From NCBI GenBank assembly GCA_963832245.1, contig CAWHTG010000003.1, positions 806,001-870,000 of the forward strand: a stretch of DNA of 64,000 nt, in the 5' to 3' direction. The translations under genes were made by a program, and so were the position numbers. This stretch comes from JABDBE01 sp963832245 (GTDB lineage: Bacteria; Acidobacteriota; Terriglobia; Terriglobales; Acidobacteriaceae). The first letter of the stretch is position 1. Each line of letters starts with the position of its first letter. This document shows, one piece after another, positions 25,401 through 33,682 of the stretch. The notes beneath the pieces were generated by a model. That model had not been told where the DNA came from and ran no database searches. It was given only the letters and a program-made list of their open reading frames with translations.

Positions 25401-25936
25401 CCTCGGACTTCACCTCCAATCAAAATCCACTTCCCTATTGCACCGGCCCTCTCCCCGGCGATTGCACTCAAAACATCTCCAACGCGGCAAATCCGAAAGT
25501 GTTCTCCGATCAGGAAACCATTGCGATGTGGAATATGTGTAGCTCGCACCCCAATACGACCACACAATTTGGCTGCTACGTGCAGGGCAACTCGGTTATG
25601 GTAGCTCCCGCGCTGGGAAACTTCGGCACGATGGGCCGCAACATCTTCCGCGACTCTGGCTTCCGCGACTGGGATCTGTCGGTAACCAAGGACTGGAAAT
25701 TCATGGAGCGCCTGACCGCCCAGTTCCGGGCCGAGTTCTTCAACGTCCTCAACCACCCCAGCTTCGCCAATCCTTATGGGGCTTTGAGCGGCTTCGGCCC
25801 CGGTGCCACTGCCGATCCTTCTGCCCCGGGCGTGTTCGGCTGCGGTTGCGCCACGCCGGACCAGGCTGGGGGCAACCCGGTGTTCGGTTCGGGAAGTAAC
25901 CGCGCCATCCAGTTAGGATTGAAACTCATCTTCTAG
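22427..25936 (+). CDS. Oar-like TonB-dependent outer-membrane receptor (paralogue 1)
   Basis: 1169 residues. Signal peptide (LLVFVISPPLFSQT), then a carboxypeptidase-regulatory Ig-like domain (residues ~28-110: GRILGSVYDSTGAVVGGAV, TTDEAGEYVAPNLPP). A plug-type region follows (NDLPLNGRNYQNLLTLRPGV, YMIDGLDNDEP, ~140-200) and then a long beta-barrel ending in Phe (LGLKLIF), as outer-membrane barrels do. Acidobacterial Oar proteins are thought to move large ligands. It heads a plus-strand operon with a Kelch protein and an exported amidohydrolase. Paralogue of the product at 36108-39563. Confidence 0.9.
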   Translation: MIKTIRAFGTGLLVFVISPPLFSQTYAGRILGSVYDSTGAVVGGAVVTITDVQRGISRTLTTDEAGEYVAPNLPPSIYKVRAEAKGFKSVERPNVQVEVAKDVRLDFVLKAGNVSEVVIVTEEIPLIETTNATLGGTLSNKTINDLPLNGRNYQNLLTLRPGVMIYPGGGGWTQSTNGLRPEDNLYMIDGLDNDEPFSALSVINGAAIAGDAATILPIDAIQEFNTEENPPAEFGWKPGAIVNVGLKSGTNHLHGTAYAFGRSDSFDARNYFNPGPQAPLNVEQFGATVGGAIKKDKFFYFLGYEGQRYTLGNSFVVNVPETIPQTPPDTANSFPDASADLLAHGVPLSALSLHLAGCSLPAAPAAQIPTCTGGLFGSNASNTTNLPNGFPNANRSDNGLVKLDYHINDRNALSGMYFIGDDSLTDEDAPYLQPQWSSLAIQRAQTAGASWVRTPNSRWVNEARFGYVHVNVANSVLDNNVPATHYGINTGVTNPVLNGMPQIIVAGFTQLGGSSSWPKIEGPNQTFQLIDHVSYLRGKHAFKFGGELRHGIVNQASYKKARGQITFAGGAAFSASTPLEDFLAGEPNVANLLIGNPQRHLTQWGYAGFIQDDWRIKPTITLNLGLRYEYTTPPEEANNLLGNFDPTVSPTLGMVQVGKQISSPFNGDHTNFAPRLGIAWDVNGKGRTVLRAGGSIIYSTLSMNVFIAQEDTQNATTLGLAAIPTGATIVLPNGTTQPGGGTIAVSSITLNGGPGTPLVSGWQNNGPNVPLLPASSVTCGNGVGSNPVPCNILGIDRNFRTPYVGTWTVGIQHEFTKDLSLEVDYVGNHGARLTGIRDLNQPPLGGGPGPYSAQFPFLGFINFLSNLYRSNYNGLQTTLTQRISHGLSFTAGYTYSHALDDSSFNNNQFLPQDSTHPDREYASGDYDIKHRFTLSLTYAIPGRKSFAQLLEGWELNSIVTLQSGQPWIANDTADNISGTGEFADRWDFFGNPSDFTSNQNPLPYCTGPLPGDCTQNISNAANPKVFSDQETIAMWNMCSSHPNTTTQFGCYVQGNSVMVAPALGNFGTMGRNIFRDSGFRDWDLSVTKDWKFMERLTAQFRAEFFNVLNHPSFANPYGALSGFGPGATADPSAPGVFGCGCATPDQAGGNPVFGSGSNRAIQLGLKLIF

Positions 25937-25988
25937 TCGCTGCGTGCGGATTTTCGAAACTATTGGCCATTCTTTGAGGGGAAAACCG

Positions 25989-27050
25989 ATGTTCAGGTTA
26001 AGCGGTTTGTGTGGTCTGCATCGCGTTATGCTGCTTGCTGGTCTTTTTTTTGCGACGCTCTTAGCCCATGCCCAGGGAAAATGGGTGAAGTTGGCGCCGT
26101 TCCCGCAGCCCGCCGAGGAAATATCAGGCGCGGCTGCAGGAGACAAGATGTATGTTTTCGCGGGCCTCGCGCCGGTCTGGAAGCCGGTGGGCATGGTTTA
26201 CGAGTATGATCCCGCCGCTAACACCTGGGCGAAGAAGAAGCCGATGGCATTGCCCTCGCACCATGTCGCGTTCACCGAATACCGGGGCAAGATATACGCT
26301 TTCGGCGGATTCGTGCCGCCGGAATCAGGCCCGCCGGCGTGGGTGCCGATCAACAATGCTTGGGAATATGATCCCGCAGCCGACACGTGGAAAGCGTTGA
26401 TGCCGATGCCGAGCAAACGCGGCTCCGCGCTTGCGGCGGTAGTAAACGACAAGATCTATGTGATTGGCGGCGCTACCACGATTCCAGGATCGAAGGAAAC
26501 GGCGGTGTTTCCGACGCACCCCCACATGTCGGTAGGCACGGTCGAGGAATACGATCCCGCGGCCAATACTTGGCGCGAGCGAAGTGCGATGCCGACGCCG
26601 CGCAACCATGCCGCCATTGGCGCCGTGGGCGGAAAGATTTATGTGATCGGCGGACGGGTCGGTGCAGCATTCATCGGTCTGGCCTCGGACATCTCCGTGG
26701 TCGAGGAATACGATCCCGCCACAGATCAGTGGAGTGGCCCGCGCGCCCGTATGCCGATTGCGCGCAGCGCACTCGGAGCCGGTGTCTACAACGGGCGTAT
26801 CTATGTCGCTGGAGGCGAATATCAGGATCCTCACATGATGGCCACCTTCCGCGCCGTGGAAGCCTACGATCCGTCAAGCAACACCTGGACGGAAATGCCT
26901 CCGATGCCAGTGTCGCGTCATGGATTGGCGGTTGGGGTTATCGGCAATCGCCTGCATGTGGTGAGCGGAGACGTGCAATCGGCTGGCACCGGAGTGGAAG
27001 TTTCCACTCCGGAGCACGACGCGTTCGAATTCTCAACCGGAGATAAATAA
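25989..27050 (+). CDS. Secreted Kelch-repeat beta-propeller protein
   Basis: 353 residues from ATG 25989, which has GAGGGGA upstream; a GTG at 25944 is possible but lacks this. Signal peptide VMLLAGLFFATLLAHAQ. About six Kelch blades are seen, each with a Gly-Gly pair and a later Tyr/Trp, such as KIYVIGGATT, VEEYDPAANTW and RIYVAGGEYQ. Probably periplasmic or surface-exposed. Kelch propellers bind partners or act as lyases or epimerases (NanM-like); nothing here decides which. It lies 52 bases after the receptor gene. Confidence 0.85.
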   Translation: MFRLSGLCGLHRVMLLAGLFFATLLAHAQGKWVKLAPFPQPAEEISGAAAGDKMYVFAGLAPVWKPVGMVYEYDPAANTWAKKKPMALPSHHVAFTEYRGKIYAFGGFVPPESGPPAWVPINNAWEYDPAADTWKALMPMPSKRGSALAAVVNDKIYVIGGATTIPGSKETAVFPTHPHMSVGTVEEYDPAANTWRERSAMPTPRNHAAIGAVGGKIYVIGGRVGAAFIGLASDISVVEEYDPATDQWSGPRARMPIARSALGAGVYNGRIYVAGGEYQDPHMMATFRAVEAYDPSSNTWTEMPPMPVSRHGLAVGVIGNRLHVVSGDVQSAGTGVEVSTPEHDAFEFSTGDK

Positions 27051-27092
27051 GTTCCAGACAGTAATGTTAATCGACTCAAGAGAGGCAGGAAG

Positions 27093-28223
27093 ATGACAAC
27101 GCGACCGGGACTCGGCAGCGAACAAGGAGTTTCACGAAGGCAAGTGCTGAAATCAGGACTGGCGACCGCAGCAACCGTCGCGATAGGTGGCGGCGGCGCC
27201 GCGCTCACTCAGAGCCAGTCCCCACGTCCCATGAGCCCCGATGCACCCGTCATCGACATTCATGCTCACTATTTTCCGGAAGCCTATCTGGACCTCGTCG
27301 CCGGCGAAGGCAAGCGCTTCGACGCCGAATACCACATGACCGATAAAGGGTTTTTTATAAAAACCCCCGCCGGAAGCAATGGCCCACTGCCGGCGAAGTT
27401 TATCGACTTGAAGGCGCGCATCGCGGACATGGATCAGCAGGGAGTTGCGGTGCAGGCGATCTCACTCACCGCCCCAATGCTGTATTGGGGGGATGCCGAG
27501 CTCTCCACCAAGCTGGCCAAGGCATGGAATGACGCGGCGACTGCGGCGCATCAGGCATATCCCACGCGGCTGATCAGCTTTCTCACCCTTCCGATGCTCT
27601 ATCCTGACCGCGCGCTCGACGAACTCAACCGGGCCAGCAAACTGCCCGGCATGCGTGGCGTGTATCTGGGCACCAACATCAGCAGCCGCGATCTCGACGA
27701 TCCTCTCTTCGAGCCGATCTTTGCGCGTATTGAGGCCCTCGACCTTCCGATCTTTCTGCATCCCGTGGAGACGATTGGCGGCGACCGGTTGAAACCTTTT
27801 TTTCTTTCGAATCTGATTGGCAATCCGGTGGATACCGCAATTGCCGCCTGCCATCTTATTTTCGGTGGAGTGCTCGATCGCCATCCCAAACTCCAGATCG
27901 GGTTGCCCCACGCGGGGGGCGTTCTCCCCATCTTGATTGGCAGGATCGACCAAGGCTGGCGCACGCGCCCGGAGTTAAAAAACCCGCCGCAGGCGCCGAG
28001 CACCTATCTCACGCGGTTTACCTATGACACGATCACCCATTCGAAAGCGGTCATGGAATTCGTGATCAAGGAGGTCGGAGTGGAGCGGATCATGCTCGGA
28101 AGCGATTATTGCTTCACCATGGGCTACGACCGCCCGGTGCAGTTTCTCGAGCAAGTCGATCTTGCGACTGCACAGCGCAAGATGATTCTAGGCGGCAATG
28201 CGGCGCGGCTGCTGAAGGTCTGA
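27093..28223 (+). CDS. Tat-exported ACMSD-type amidohydrolase/decarboxylase
   Basis: 376 residues. ACMSD-family enzymes are metal-dependent non-oxidative decarboxylases or hydrolases acting on aromatic or muconic acids. Twin-arginine signal SRRQVLKSGLATAATVAIGG near residues 14-33. Metal ligands: DIHAHYF (His57, His59), FLHPVET (His) and LGSDYCF (Asp). The HPKLQIGLPHAGG segment carries the family His. It is third in the receptor-Kelch operon. Resembles the 33683-34822 product in export and layout. Confidence 0.88.
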   Translation: MTTRPGLGSEQGVSRRQVLKSGLATAATVAIGGGGAALTQSQSPRPMSPDAPVIDIHAHYFPEAYLDLVAGEGKRFDAEYHMTDKGFFIKTPAGSNGPLPAKFIDLKARIADMDQQGVAVQAISLTAPMLYWGDAELSTKLAKAWNDAATAAHQAYPTRLISFLTLPMLYPDRALDELNRASKLPGMRGVYLGTNISSRDLDDPLFEPIFARIEALDLPIFLHPVETIGGDRLKPFFLSNLIGNPVDTAIAACHLIFGGVLDRHPKLQIGLPHAGGVLPILIGRIDQGWRTRPELKNPPQAPSTYLTRFTYDTITHSKAVMEFVIKEVGVERIMLGSDYCFTMGYDRPVQFLEQVDLATAQRKMILGGNAARLLKV

Positions 28224-28246
28224 AGCTAACCTGCGATGCCTTTCGC

Positions 28247-29089
28247 CTATAGCCCGAGCACCCGCTCCGCATTCGCATGGAACACTCGTTCCATGACGTC
28301 ATCGGAATAACCGAGTTCGCTCCATTCGCTCAACAAGCGGGCATGAGGGATGCTTGGATAATCGCTGCCGAACATGATTTTGTCTTTTAGACGTCCGCGA
28401 ATATCGGTCTTCAATTGCAGCGGAAAATATTTGGGCGCCCAGCCCGACACTTCCCAGAAAACGTTTCCCTTGTGCAGCGCAACCGCTGTCATCTCGTCAA
28501 CCCAGGGCCAACCCGGGTGCGCAGCGACGATGGTCAGATTCGGAAAGTCAGCGGCAAGTTCATCGATCGCCGATGGGTGGGCATGCCGGAGTTTAGCGCC
28601 CATGCCGCCAGGCATGCCGGCTCCCATGCCGGTCGTTCCGACATCAATCAACACGGGCACATTCAATTCGTTAATCACTTCAAACAGCGGGTAAATTCGT
28701 CGATCGTTCACCGCGAAATGTCCAATGATCGGATGGAAATGAAACCCCAGCATGTGTAGTTCCTGGATGGCGTGCGTGGCTTCGCCGATGGCTTGTTGCC
28801 CCTTGAAAGGATCGACGGCCGCCCAGGCCTGAATGATCCGCTCCGGATGGCGCTTTTGCATTGCTGATACGTAGTCGTTCGAGCACGGGGGCGTGCCAAC
28901 AGTTGTTTCGAGATCGAGCGCCACCAGAATGGCTTCGACGCCCGCGTCAGCGAAATCCTTGACCACTGCGTCCTCGTCTTTAGCTGTCCAGGACCGATTC
29001 CAATACCTGGCCAGCGCATCAACGTAAGGCCGCTGGCAGGCGACCCACTCGTTGGTGTTGGGATAACAATGGACGTCAATGATTCTCAT
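28247..29089 (-). CDS. Cytoplasmic ACMSD-like amidohydrolase
   Basis: 280 residues, no signal peptide. The C-terminal half is canonical (IVAAHPGWPWVDE, MFGSDYPSI). The first metal motif reads DVHCYPNTNEW, where the usual HxH becomes H-C-Y, so one metal ligand is replaced. A GTG at 29110 could be the start; ATG 29089 is chosen. Convergent with the plus-strand amidohydrolase and 30 bases after the aryl ligase stop, in the SDR-ligase-amidohydrolase operon. Confidence 0.85.
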   Translation of the reverse strand: MRIIDVHCYPNTNEWVACQRPYVDALARYWNRSWTAKDEDAVVKDFADAGVEAILVALDLETTVGTPPCSNDYVSAMQKRHPERIIQAWAAVDPFKGQQAIGEATHAIQELHMLGFHFHPIIGHFAVNDRRIYPLFEVINELNVPVLIDVGTTGMGAGMPGGMGAKLRHAHPSAIDELAADFPNLTIVAAHPGWPWVDEMTAVALHKGNVFWEVSGWAPKYFPLQLKTDIRGRLKDKIMFGSDYPSIPHARLLSEWSELGYSDDVMERVFHANAERVLGL

Positions 29090-29119
29090 TAGGCGTTCAG
29101 TCTCGATCACAACAATGAC

Positions 29120-30784
29120 TTAGGTGTATATGCCGCTAGCTTGTTTTTCCGCGGCCATTTTCAGCGAAATCATCCCCACCAGCTTCTTCTTGGAAACTTT
29201 TCCAAGAGTTGACAGTGGGAAGTCTGGCAAAACCTCCAGGCGCTCGGGAAGCTTATACTTCGCGATTTCCCTTGCCAGCAGAAAGTTCTTCAATTCATCA
29301 AAGCTCAAGTGTGCCCCATCGCGCAGCAAGACGCAGGCGCACATGCGCTCACCGAGGTCCGGATCTGGGACGGGGATGCAAGCAACATTCTTTACCGAAG
29401 GATGCGACAGAATGAGGTTCTCGATCTCTTCGGCGCTGATTTTTTCTCCGCCCCGGTTGATCAAGTCCTTCTTTCGACCTTCGACGATGTAGTTACCGGA
29501 AGCATGTTGACGCAACAGATCTCCTGACCGGTAAAAGCCGTCAGGGGTGAAAACCCAGGTGTTGTACTCGGGCACACCAAAGTACCCGCGCAGCGTGTAC
29601 GGCCCTCGGCAACAGAGTTCGCCAACTTCACCAGTAGGTACCTCATTACCGTCGTCGTCAAGAAGGCGGACTTCATCGTCCCGAGAAATTGGACGCCCGA
29701 CGGTCTCCAGGCATACGTCCTCGGGATCATCGAGACGGACGAACATTAGCAATCCCTCGGACATGCCAAAGTTTTCCTGGACGAAGGCATTGGGAATGAG
29801 TTTGTTTGCCAGCAACCGCGTCTCTGGCTGCAAGCACTGGCCGCCACTTTGAATGACCTTCAAGGAGGACAAGTCGTAGCGCTTCACGGCGGGATCGTTC
29901 AGCAAACGAATCAGGAGCGCGGGAACTACCTTAAGATGGGTGACCCGATGTTTCTGAATCAGCGCACACATGTCCTCCGGCTTGGTACTGGAACTGATAA
30001 CGACCTTGCCGCCATAAAACAAACAGCCCTGAATGCCGGGACACGCCAGAGGCAGGTTGTGCGCGATCGGCAGTACGATCAGAATGACTGACTCCCGGTT
30101 AATTCCGCAGACGCTCGCAGCGGCTTTGGAATTGTATGCATAGTCGTTATGGGTGCGGGGAATCAGCTTGGGGATGCCAGTAGTGCCGCCGGACAGCTGA
30201 AAGACGGCAGGGTCGGTCGGGTCAATATATATTTCGGACAACCGCGAAACCGGCAGCATCGCGGGCTTGGCAATCAATTCAAAGAGTGAACTGAACCCTG
30301 GCCGCGGAGCACCCAAAACGATCGCGTGCTTTAATGTCGGAATATCCCTGCGGATGCGGTTGATCATTTCGGCGTAATCAAAATCGCGTTGACGATCAGG
30401 GATCACGCAAGCCGTGGCACCAGAATGGTCGACGAACTGACTGATTTCCGCATAGCGATGGCTCGCCAGAGCCGCAATGGGAATGCAACCAATCTTCTGG
30501 AGGGCAAAATAGAGAACGACAAACTCAGCGACGTTCGGCAGTTGCACCATGACGCGATCCAAGATCTTAAGCCCGAGATCAAGGAGATTCAAAGCCAGGT
30601 TGTCGGAAAGACGATCGAGTTCCGCGTACGTAATGGATCGCTCGCGATCGATGAGCGCAACGCAATCCGCGTGACGTTCGAACACGACTCTAAATTCTTC
30701 CGCCAGCGATTTATCTGCCCAGTAACCCCGCTCACGATACCGGCGAGCAAATTCTGGTGGAAAAGGAACTACACCTTCCAACAT
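29120..30784 (-). CDS. Aryl-acid adenylating enzyme (EntE/DhbE-like; salicylate- or hydroxybenzoate-CoA/AMP ligase)
   Basis: 554 residues, ATP-dependent activation of an aromatic carboxylate. The N-terminus (FPPEFARRYRERGYWADKSL) is that of EntE/DhbE. The phosphate loop is LSGGTTGIPKLIPRTHNDY and the A5 region is QENFGMSEGLL. The hinge motif GRKKDLINRGGEKIS and the C-terminal Lys in STLGKVSKKKL are intact. With no siderophore carrier protein near, a CoA ligase feeding catabolism (as in salicylyl-CoA/gentisate routes) is likelier than siderophore synthesis. Second gene of the SDR operon. Confidence 0.88.
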   Translation of the reverse strand: MLEGVVPFPPEFARRYRERGYWADKSLAEEFRVVFERHADCVALIDRERSITYAELDRLSDNLALNLLDLGLKILDRVMVQLPNVAEFVVLYFALQKIGCIPIAALASHRYAEISQFVDHSGATACVIPDRQRDFDYAEMINRIRRDIPTLKHAIVLGAPRPGFSSLFELIAKPAMLPVSRLSEIYIDPTDPAVFQLSGGTTGIPKLIPRTHNDYAYNSKAAASVCGINRESVILIVLPIAHNLPLACPGIQGCLFYGGKVVISSSTKPEDMCALIQKHRVTHLKVVPALLIRLLNDPAVKRYDLSSLKVIQSGGQCLQPETRLLANKLIPNAFVQENFGMSEGLLMFVRLDDPEDVCLETVGRPISRDDEVRLLDDDGNEVPTGEVGELCCRGPYTLRGYFGVPEYNTWVFTPDGFYRSGDLLRQHASGNYIVEGRKKDLINRGGEKISAEEIENLILSHPSVKNVACIPVPDPDLGERMCACVLLRDGAHLSFDELKNFLLAREIAKYKLPERLEVLPDFPLSTLGKVSKKKLVGMISLKMAAEKQASGIYT

Positions 30785-30798
30785 TCGCCTTCACCTTC

Positions 30799-31560
30799 CT
30801 AAGTGGTAGCCGCGTAACCGCCGTCCACTACGACCACCTCACCGTTCACCAGACGATTGCTGGTTATCAGATTCACGATCACCTCGGCAACATCCTGCGC
30901 AGTCACGCACCGCCGCAGCGGAGTGTTCTTGGCGCGACGAGCCATCAGGTCGTCATATCTATCCTTGAGCATTCGCGCCATCCAGTCTCCCTCCATCCAG
31001 CCGGGGGCAACCGCGTTGACACGAATCTCTGGTCCCAGATTAAGCGCCAACAGTTTGGTAAGGCTTACGACGGCAGCTTTGCTGGCTGCATAAGGCAGAG
31101 GCTGTGGACCGGGCCGCAATCCTACAATACTTGCAGTATTGACGATACTTCCGCGCGACTTTTTTAGCATGGGCACGGCAGCGCGCGTGACCTGAAAGAC
31201 TCCGCGCACATTTACCGCGAAGACGCGGTCCCATTCCTCCGCTGTCAGTGAGTCGAAATCCTGCGGCTTGACTTCAGTAGTGGTACCGGCGTTGTTTACC
31301 AGCGCATCCAGGCGGCCAAAGTCCTGCTCGACGGCCGTGAGCATTTTTCGCACCAACGGATCATCGCTGACATCGGCGCGAAATAGCAGAATCTTTGCGC
31401 CTTTGTCCTCTGCTAACTTGGCAGTCTCGCGCGCTGCAGATTCGCTACGGCTGTAGTTGATGACCACGTCAAAGGTGGCTTCAGCCAATGCGACCGCGGT
31501 GGCCCGTCCGATTCCAGTGGCAGCGCCGGTGATCAAGGCGACTCGCCGGTTCTGCGTCAT
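30799..31560 (-). CDS. Short-chain dehydrogenase/reductase, FabG-like
   Basis: 253 residues. TGAATGIGRATAVALAEA cofactor motif, VNNAGTTTEV, catalytic Ser in NTASIVG and YAASKAAV (Tyr, Lys). Oxidises or reduces a hydroxyl/keto group with NAD(P). ATG 31560 follows AGGAG. First gene of the minus-strand operon with the aryl ligase and an amidohydrolase, divergent from the tetR gene across a two-operator region. Confidence 0.92.
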   Translation of the reverse strand: MTQNRRVALITGAATGIGRATAVALAEATFDVVINYSRSESAARETAKLAEDKGAKILLFRADVSDDPLVRKMLTAVEQDFGRLDALVNNAGTTTEVKPQDFDSLTAEEWDRVFAVNVRGVFQVTRAAVPMLKKSRGSIVNTASIVGLRPGPQPLPYAASKAAVVSLTKLLALNLGPEIRVNAVAPGWMEGDWMARMLKDRYDDLMARRAKNTPLRRCVTAQDVAEVIVNLITSNRLVNGEVVVVDGGYAATT

Positions 31561-31685
31561 CCATTCTCCTGCCCGGAAGTGAATTGTTTACGGTAGATCT
31601 GCGTTTGCCTCTGCTCTCGCACCCATCCCTTTGGCTACCGGTCGGCTTGGATCACCGCGGAGGGGGCGGCTTCTCGCACTACAAG

Positions 31686-31728
31686 TAAATACGTGAACAC
31701 GTACACTTTGGAACATGTTCAGTTAGAT
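31686..31728. promoter_or_regulatory. Divergent tetR/SDR control region with two operators
   Basis: TGAACACGTACA (31694-31705) and GGAACATGTTCA (31710-31721), centres 16 bp apart. On the minus strand the first is followed two bases later by TATTTA (31691-31686), a -10 for the SDR operon. On the plus strand the second is followed by G-TTAGAT (31723-31728), a possible -10 for tetR. This is the usual TetR autoregulation layout. Confidence 0.65.
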
Positions 31729-31801
31729 TGTCAAGGGTCGAGGCGTCTTCCTGGTCACTGTCATCCAAGACGTGGCAAAACAGGTATGATGGTGATCGCG
31801 C

Positions 31802-32548
31802 ATGCGAGATCGCGACAAATTCGACAATACCGACGTTCTGCCTTCCGAACTCGGATTGCGGGAACAGAACAAACTGGAGAAACGTCAGCGCATCCGTGAG
31901 GCCGCGCGTGAACTTTTCTCCAAGCGTGGATACGACTCGGCGACCCTTCGCCAGATCGCCAGACGCGCCCATGTCGGCCTTGGCACGCTGTTCAATTATG
32001 CGCAGGATAAGCGAGACCTGGTCTTTCTCATCTTCAATGAGGAACTTGCCGCGGTGACCGACGAGGCCCTAAGGGCAGCGGAGTCACATCACTCCCTGCT
32101 CGATCAACTCATGCATATTTACAAGCCGCATTACGAATATTTCAGCAAGCACCCCGCACTCTCGCGCATACTCCTCAAGGAACTAACATTTTACTCGGAG
32201 GGGAAACAGGCGGCGGCGTTCCAGGAAATTCGTGGGCGTCTTATTGCGGGAATCGAAAAAGCTGTCCGAACTGCTCAACAGGAACGACGCATCGGATCCA
32301 AAGAAAAAGCGGCGATTGTCGCACGTCAGATCTTCTTCATCTCTTCAGGTGCGATTCGCTGGTGGATTGCCAGCTTGAGCCCACATCCGGGCGAGGGGTT
32401 AGCCGAGTTGAGGCGCCTGCTCGAACTGCAACTGCATGGACTTCAACCTACGCTAAATTTGCGCAACAATCGGTGGGAGTCCGCACGTAGTAGCCGCAAC
32501 AATCCTGCGAGAAAAGCGCGCCCAAGAATGAGAGCGCCCGCCTCCTGA
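31802..32548 (+). CDS. TetR/AcrR-family transcriptional regulator
   Basis: 248 residues. The HTH lies at about residues 28-75 (RIREAARELFSKRGYDSATL, RQIARRAHVGLGTLFNYAQDK), typical of TetR. The ligand domain is all-helical, and a basic tail (~215-248, Arg/Asn-rich) is unusual. The start at 31802 gives a 24-residue N-terminal arm; no strong ribosome site is seen. Divergent from the SDR operon. I infer it binds the palindromes found here and at four other places in the locus; the inducer is likely an aromatic acid or its CoA ester. Confidence 0.88.
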   Translation: MRDRDKFDNTDVLPSELGLREQNKLEKRQRIREAARELFSKRGYDSATLRQIARRAHVGLGTLFNYAQDKRDLVFLIFNEELAAVTDEALRAAESHHSLLDQLMHIYKPHYEYFSKHPALSRILLKELTFYSEGKQAAAFQEIRGRLIAGIEKAVRTAQQERRIGSKEKAAIVARQIFFISSGAIRWWIASLSPHPGEGLAELRRLLELQLHGLQPTLNLRNNRWESARSSRNNPARKARPRMRAPAS

Positions 32549-32588
32549 TTCCCATTCGCCGGAGTCCTCAACCTCTTGGTATTTGCGA

Positions 32589-33626
32589 TCACTTGCCTAC
32601 GACCAACACCACGAACGTATTCGGCAGCACCAGCGAGTGTGTCGCGCCGTGGCCGTGCCTGGCGGTGACAAGGAGAACGTTGTGAGTTTTGGTGTCGAGA
32701 GCCATAGTCCGGGCGCCCGAATGCGTTGGAACATTGTCCACCACCCGGAACTGATCGGGCGAGTCTTCGTGGATAACGGTGAGAGTTGCTGAACCACCGG
32801 CTGAAGCAAAGGCATTGCCCGTATCAGGGTCGAAGAGGCTGGCATCCGTGCCTGCGCCGACGCCGGGTGTCGCGATCACTTTGCCGGTGTCAGCATCCAT
32901 GACCGCCATCAACTGGTTATCACAAACGGAAAAGAGACGGCGATTCTTCCGGTCGATTGCCAGCCCAGACGGTCCTTCACCAGGCGCGAGCGGCCAGCGA
33001 TGCAGTATTTCGAGTGTCCGCCCGTCGAACTCGACAATCTGATTTTTATCTGTAATGTTGACGAAAATTTTGCCCTTGCCATCGGCCACCGCAAATTCCG
33101 GTTGGCCATCAAGCGCAATGGTGCCAGCGACCGTGCCATCGGCGGCGTCGATGACGGTAACGTCGTTTCCCGCGCTATTCATGATGAAAACACGTTTTGT
33201 GACTTCGTCGTAAACAAAGGAGTCAGGGTCTTTGCCCGTCTTTACGGTGCCGATTTTCTTTAGGGTTTTTAGATCGACAACGGTGGATGTGTTCGCCTCA
33301 CCGTCGGAGGTGAATCCGCGGCCGAGATCTGGCGCGAGCACCATGCCGTGGGTGTGCGATAAACCGGTAATCTTGTTGACGACGGCACCAGCATCAACAT
33401 CCACAACGTCGATGTGATCGTCGCGCCCGATGTAGAGACGCCGGGCGTCGCTGTCCATGGTGACGTAGTCCCAACCTTCGGTGCCCCCGACAGAAATAGT
33501 TTTCAATATATGGTAGCCGGATGGGCCGGGGTGGGATGAAGTGTCCTGGGCAACTGCGGCAACGACGAGAGTAACTGCGAGAAGAAAAGCCGCGCCGATT
33601 CTAGTTGAAGTGATCCTGAGATTCAT
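32589..33626 (-). CDS. Secreted YVTN-type beta-propeller protein (paralogue 2)
   Basis: 345 residues, signal peptide AAFLLAVTLVVAAVAQ. Propeller repeats such as GWDYVTMDSDARRLYIG, AGNDVTVIDAADGTVAG and PSGLAIDRKNRRLFSVC align with the paralogue at 14600-15646. Probably periplasmic. It lies downstream of the exported amidohydrolase (57 bases) but has its own operator in that gap, so separate control is likely. Converges on tetR. Confidence 0.82.
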   Translation of the reverse strand: MNLRITSTRIGAAFLLAVTLVVAAVAQDTSSHPGPSGYHILKTISVGGTEGWDYVTMDSDARRLYIGRDDHIDVVDVDAGAVVNKITGLSHTHGMVLAPDLGRGFTSDGEANTSTVVDLKTLKKIGTVKTGKDPDSFVYDEVTKRVFIMNSAGNDVTVIDAADGTVAGTIALDGQPEFAVADGKGKIFVNITDKNQIVEFDGRTLEILHRWPLAPGEGPSGLAIDRKNRRLFSVCDNQLMAVMDADTGKVIATPGVGAGTDASLFDPDTGNAFASAGGSATLTVIHEDSPDQFRVVDNVPTHSGARTMALDTKTHNVLLVTARHGHGATHSLVLPNTFVVLVVGK

Positions 33627-33657
33627 GGTGACTCCCTTTAAGAATTCCGCGACAAAA

Positions 33658-33669
33658 TGAACATGTACA
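33658..33669 (-). promoter_or_regulatory. Operator copy upstream of propeller paralogue 2
   Basis: TGAACATGTACA on the plus strand, 32 bases before the propeller start. It differs from the perfect palindrome at one position and shares its GTACA half with the site at 31694. Confidence 0.6.
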
Positions 33670-33682
33670 TTTTCTGAGTGGT

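Noticed and set aside
25019..25756. 245-codon minus-strand ORF
   Set aside because: Shadow of the first Oar receptor; similar shadows exist in the second.
29120..30784. Siderophore biosynthesis for the EntE-like ligase
   Set aside because: No isochorismate, carrier-protein or NRPS gene nearby; neighbours are catabolic.
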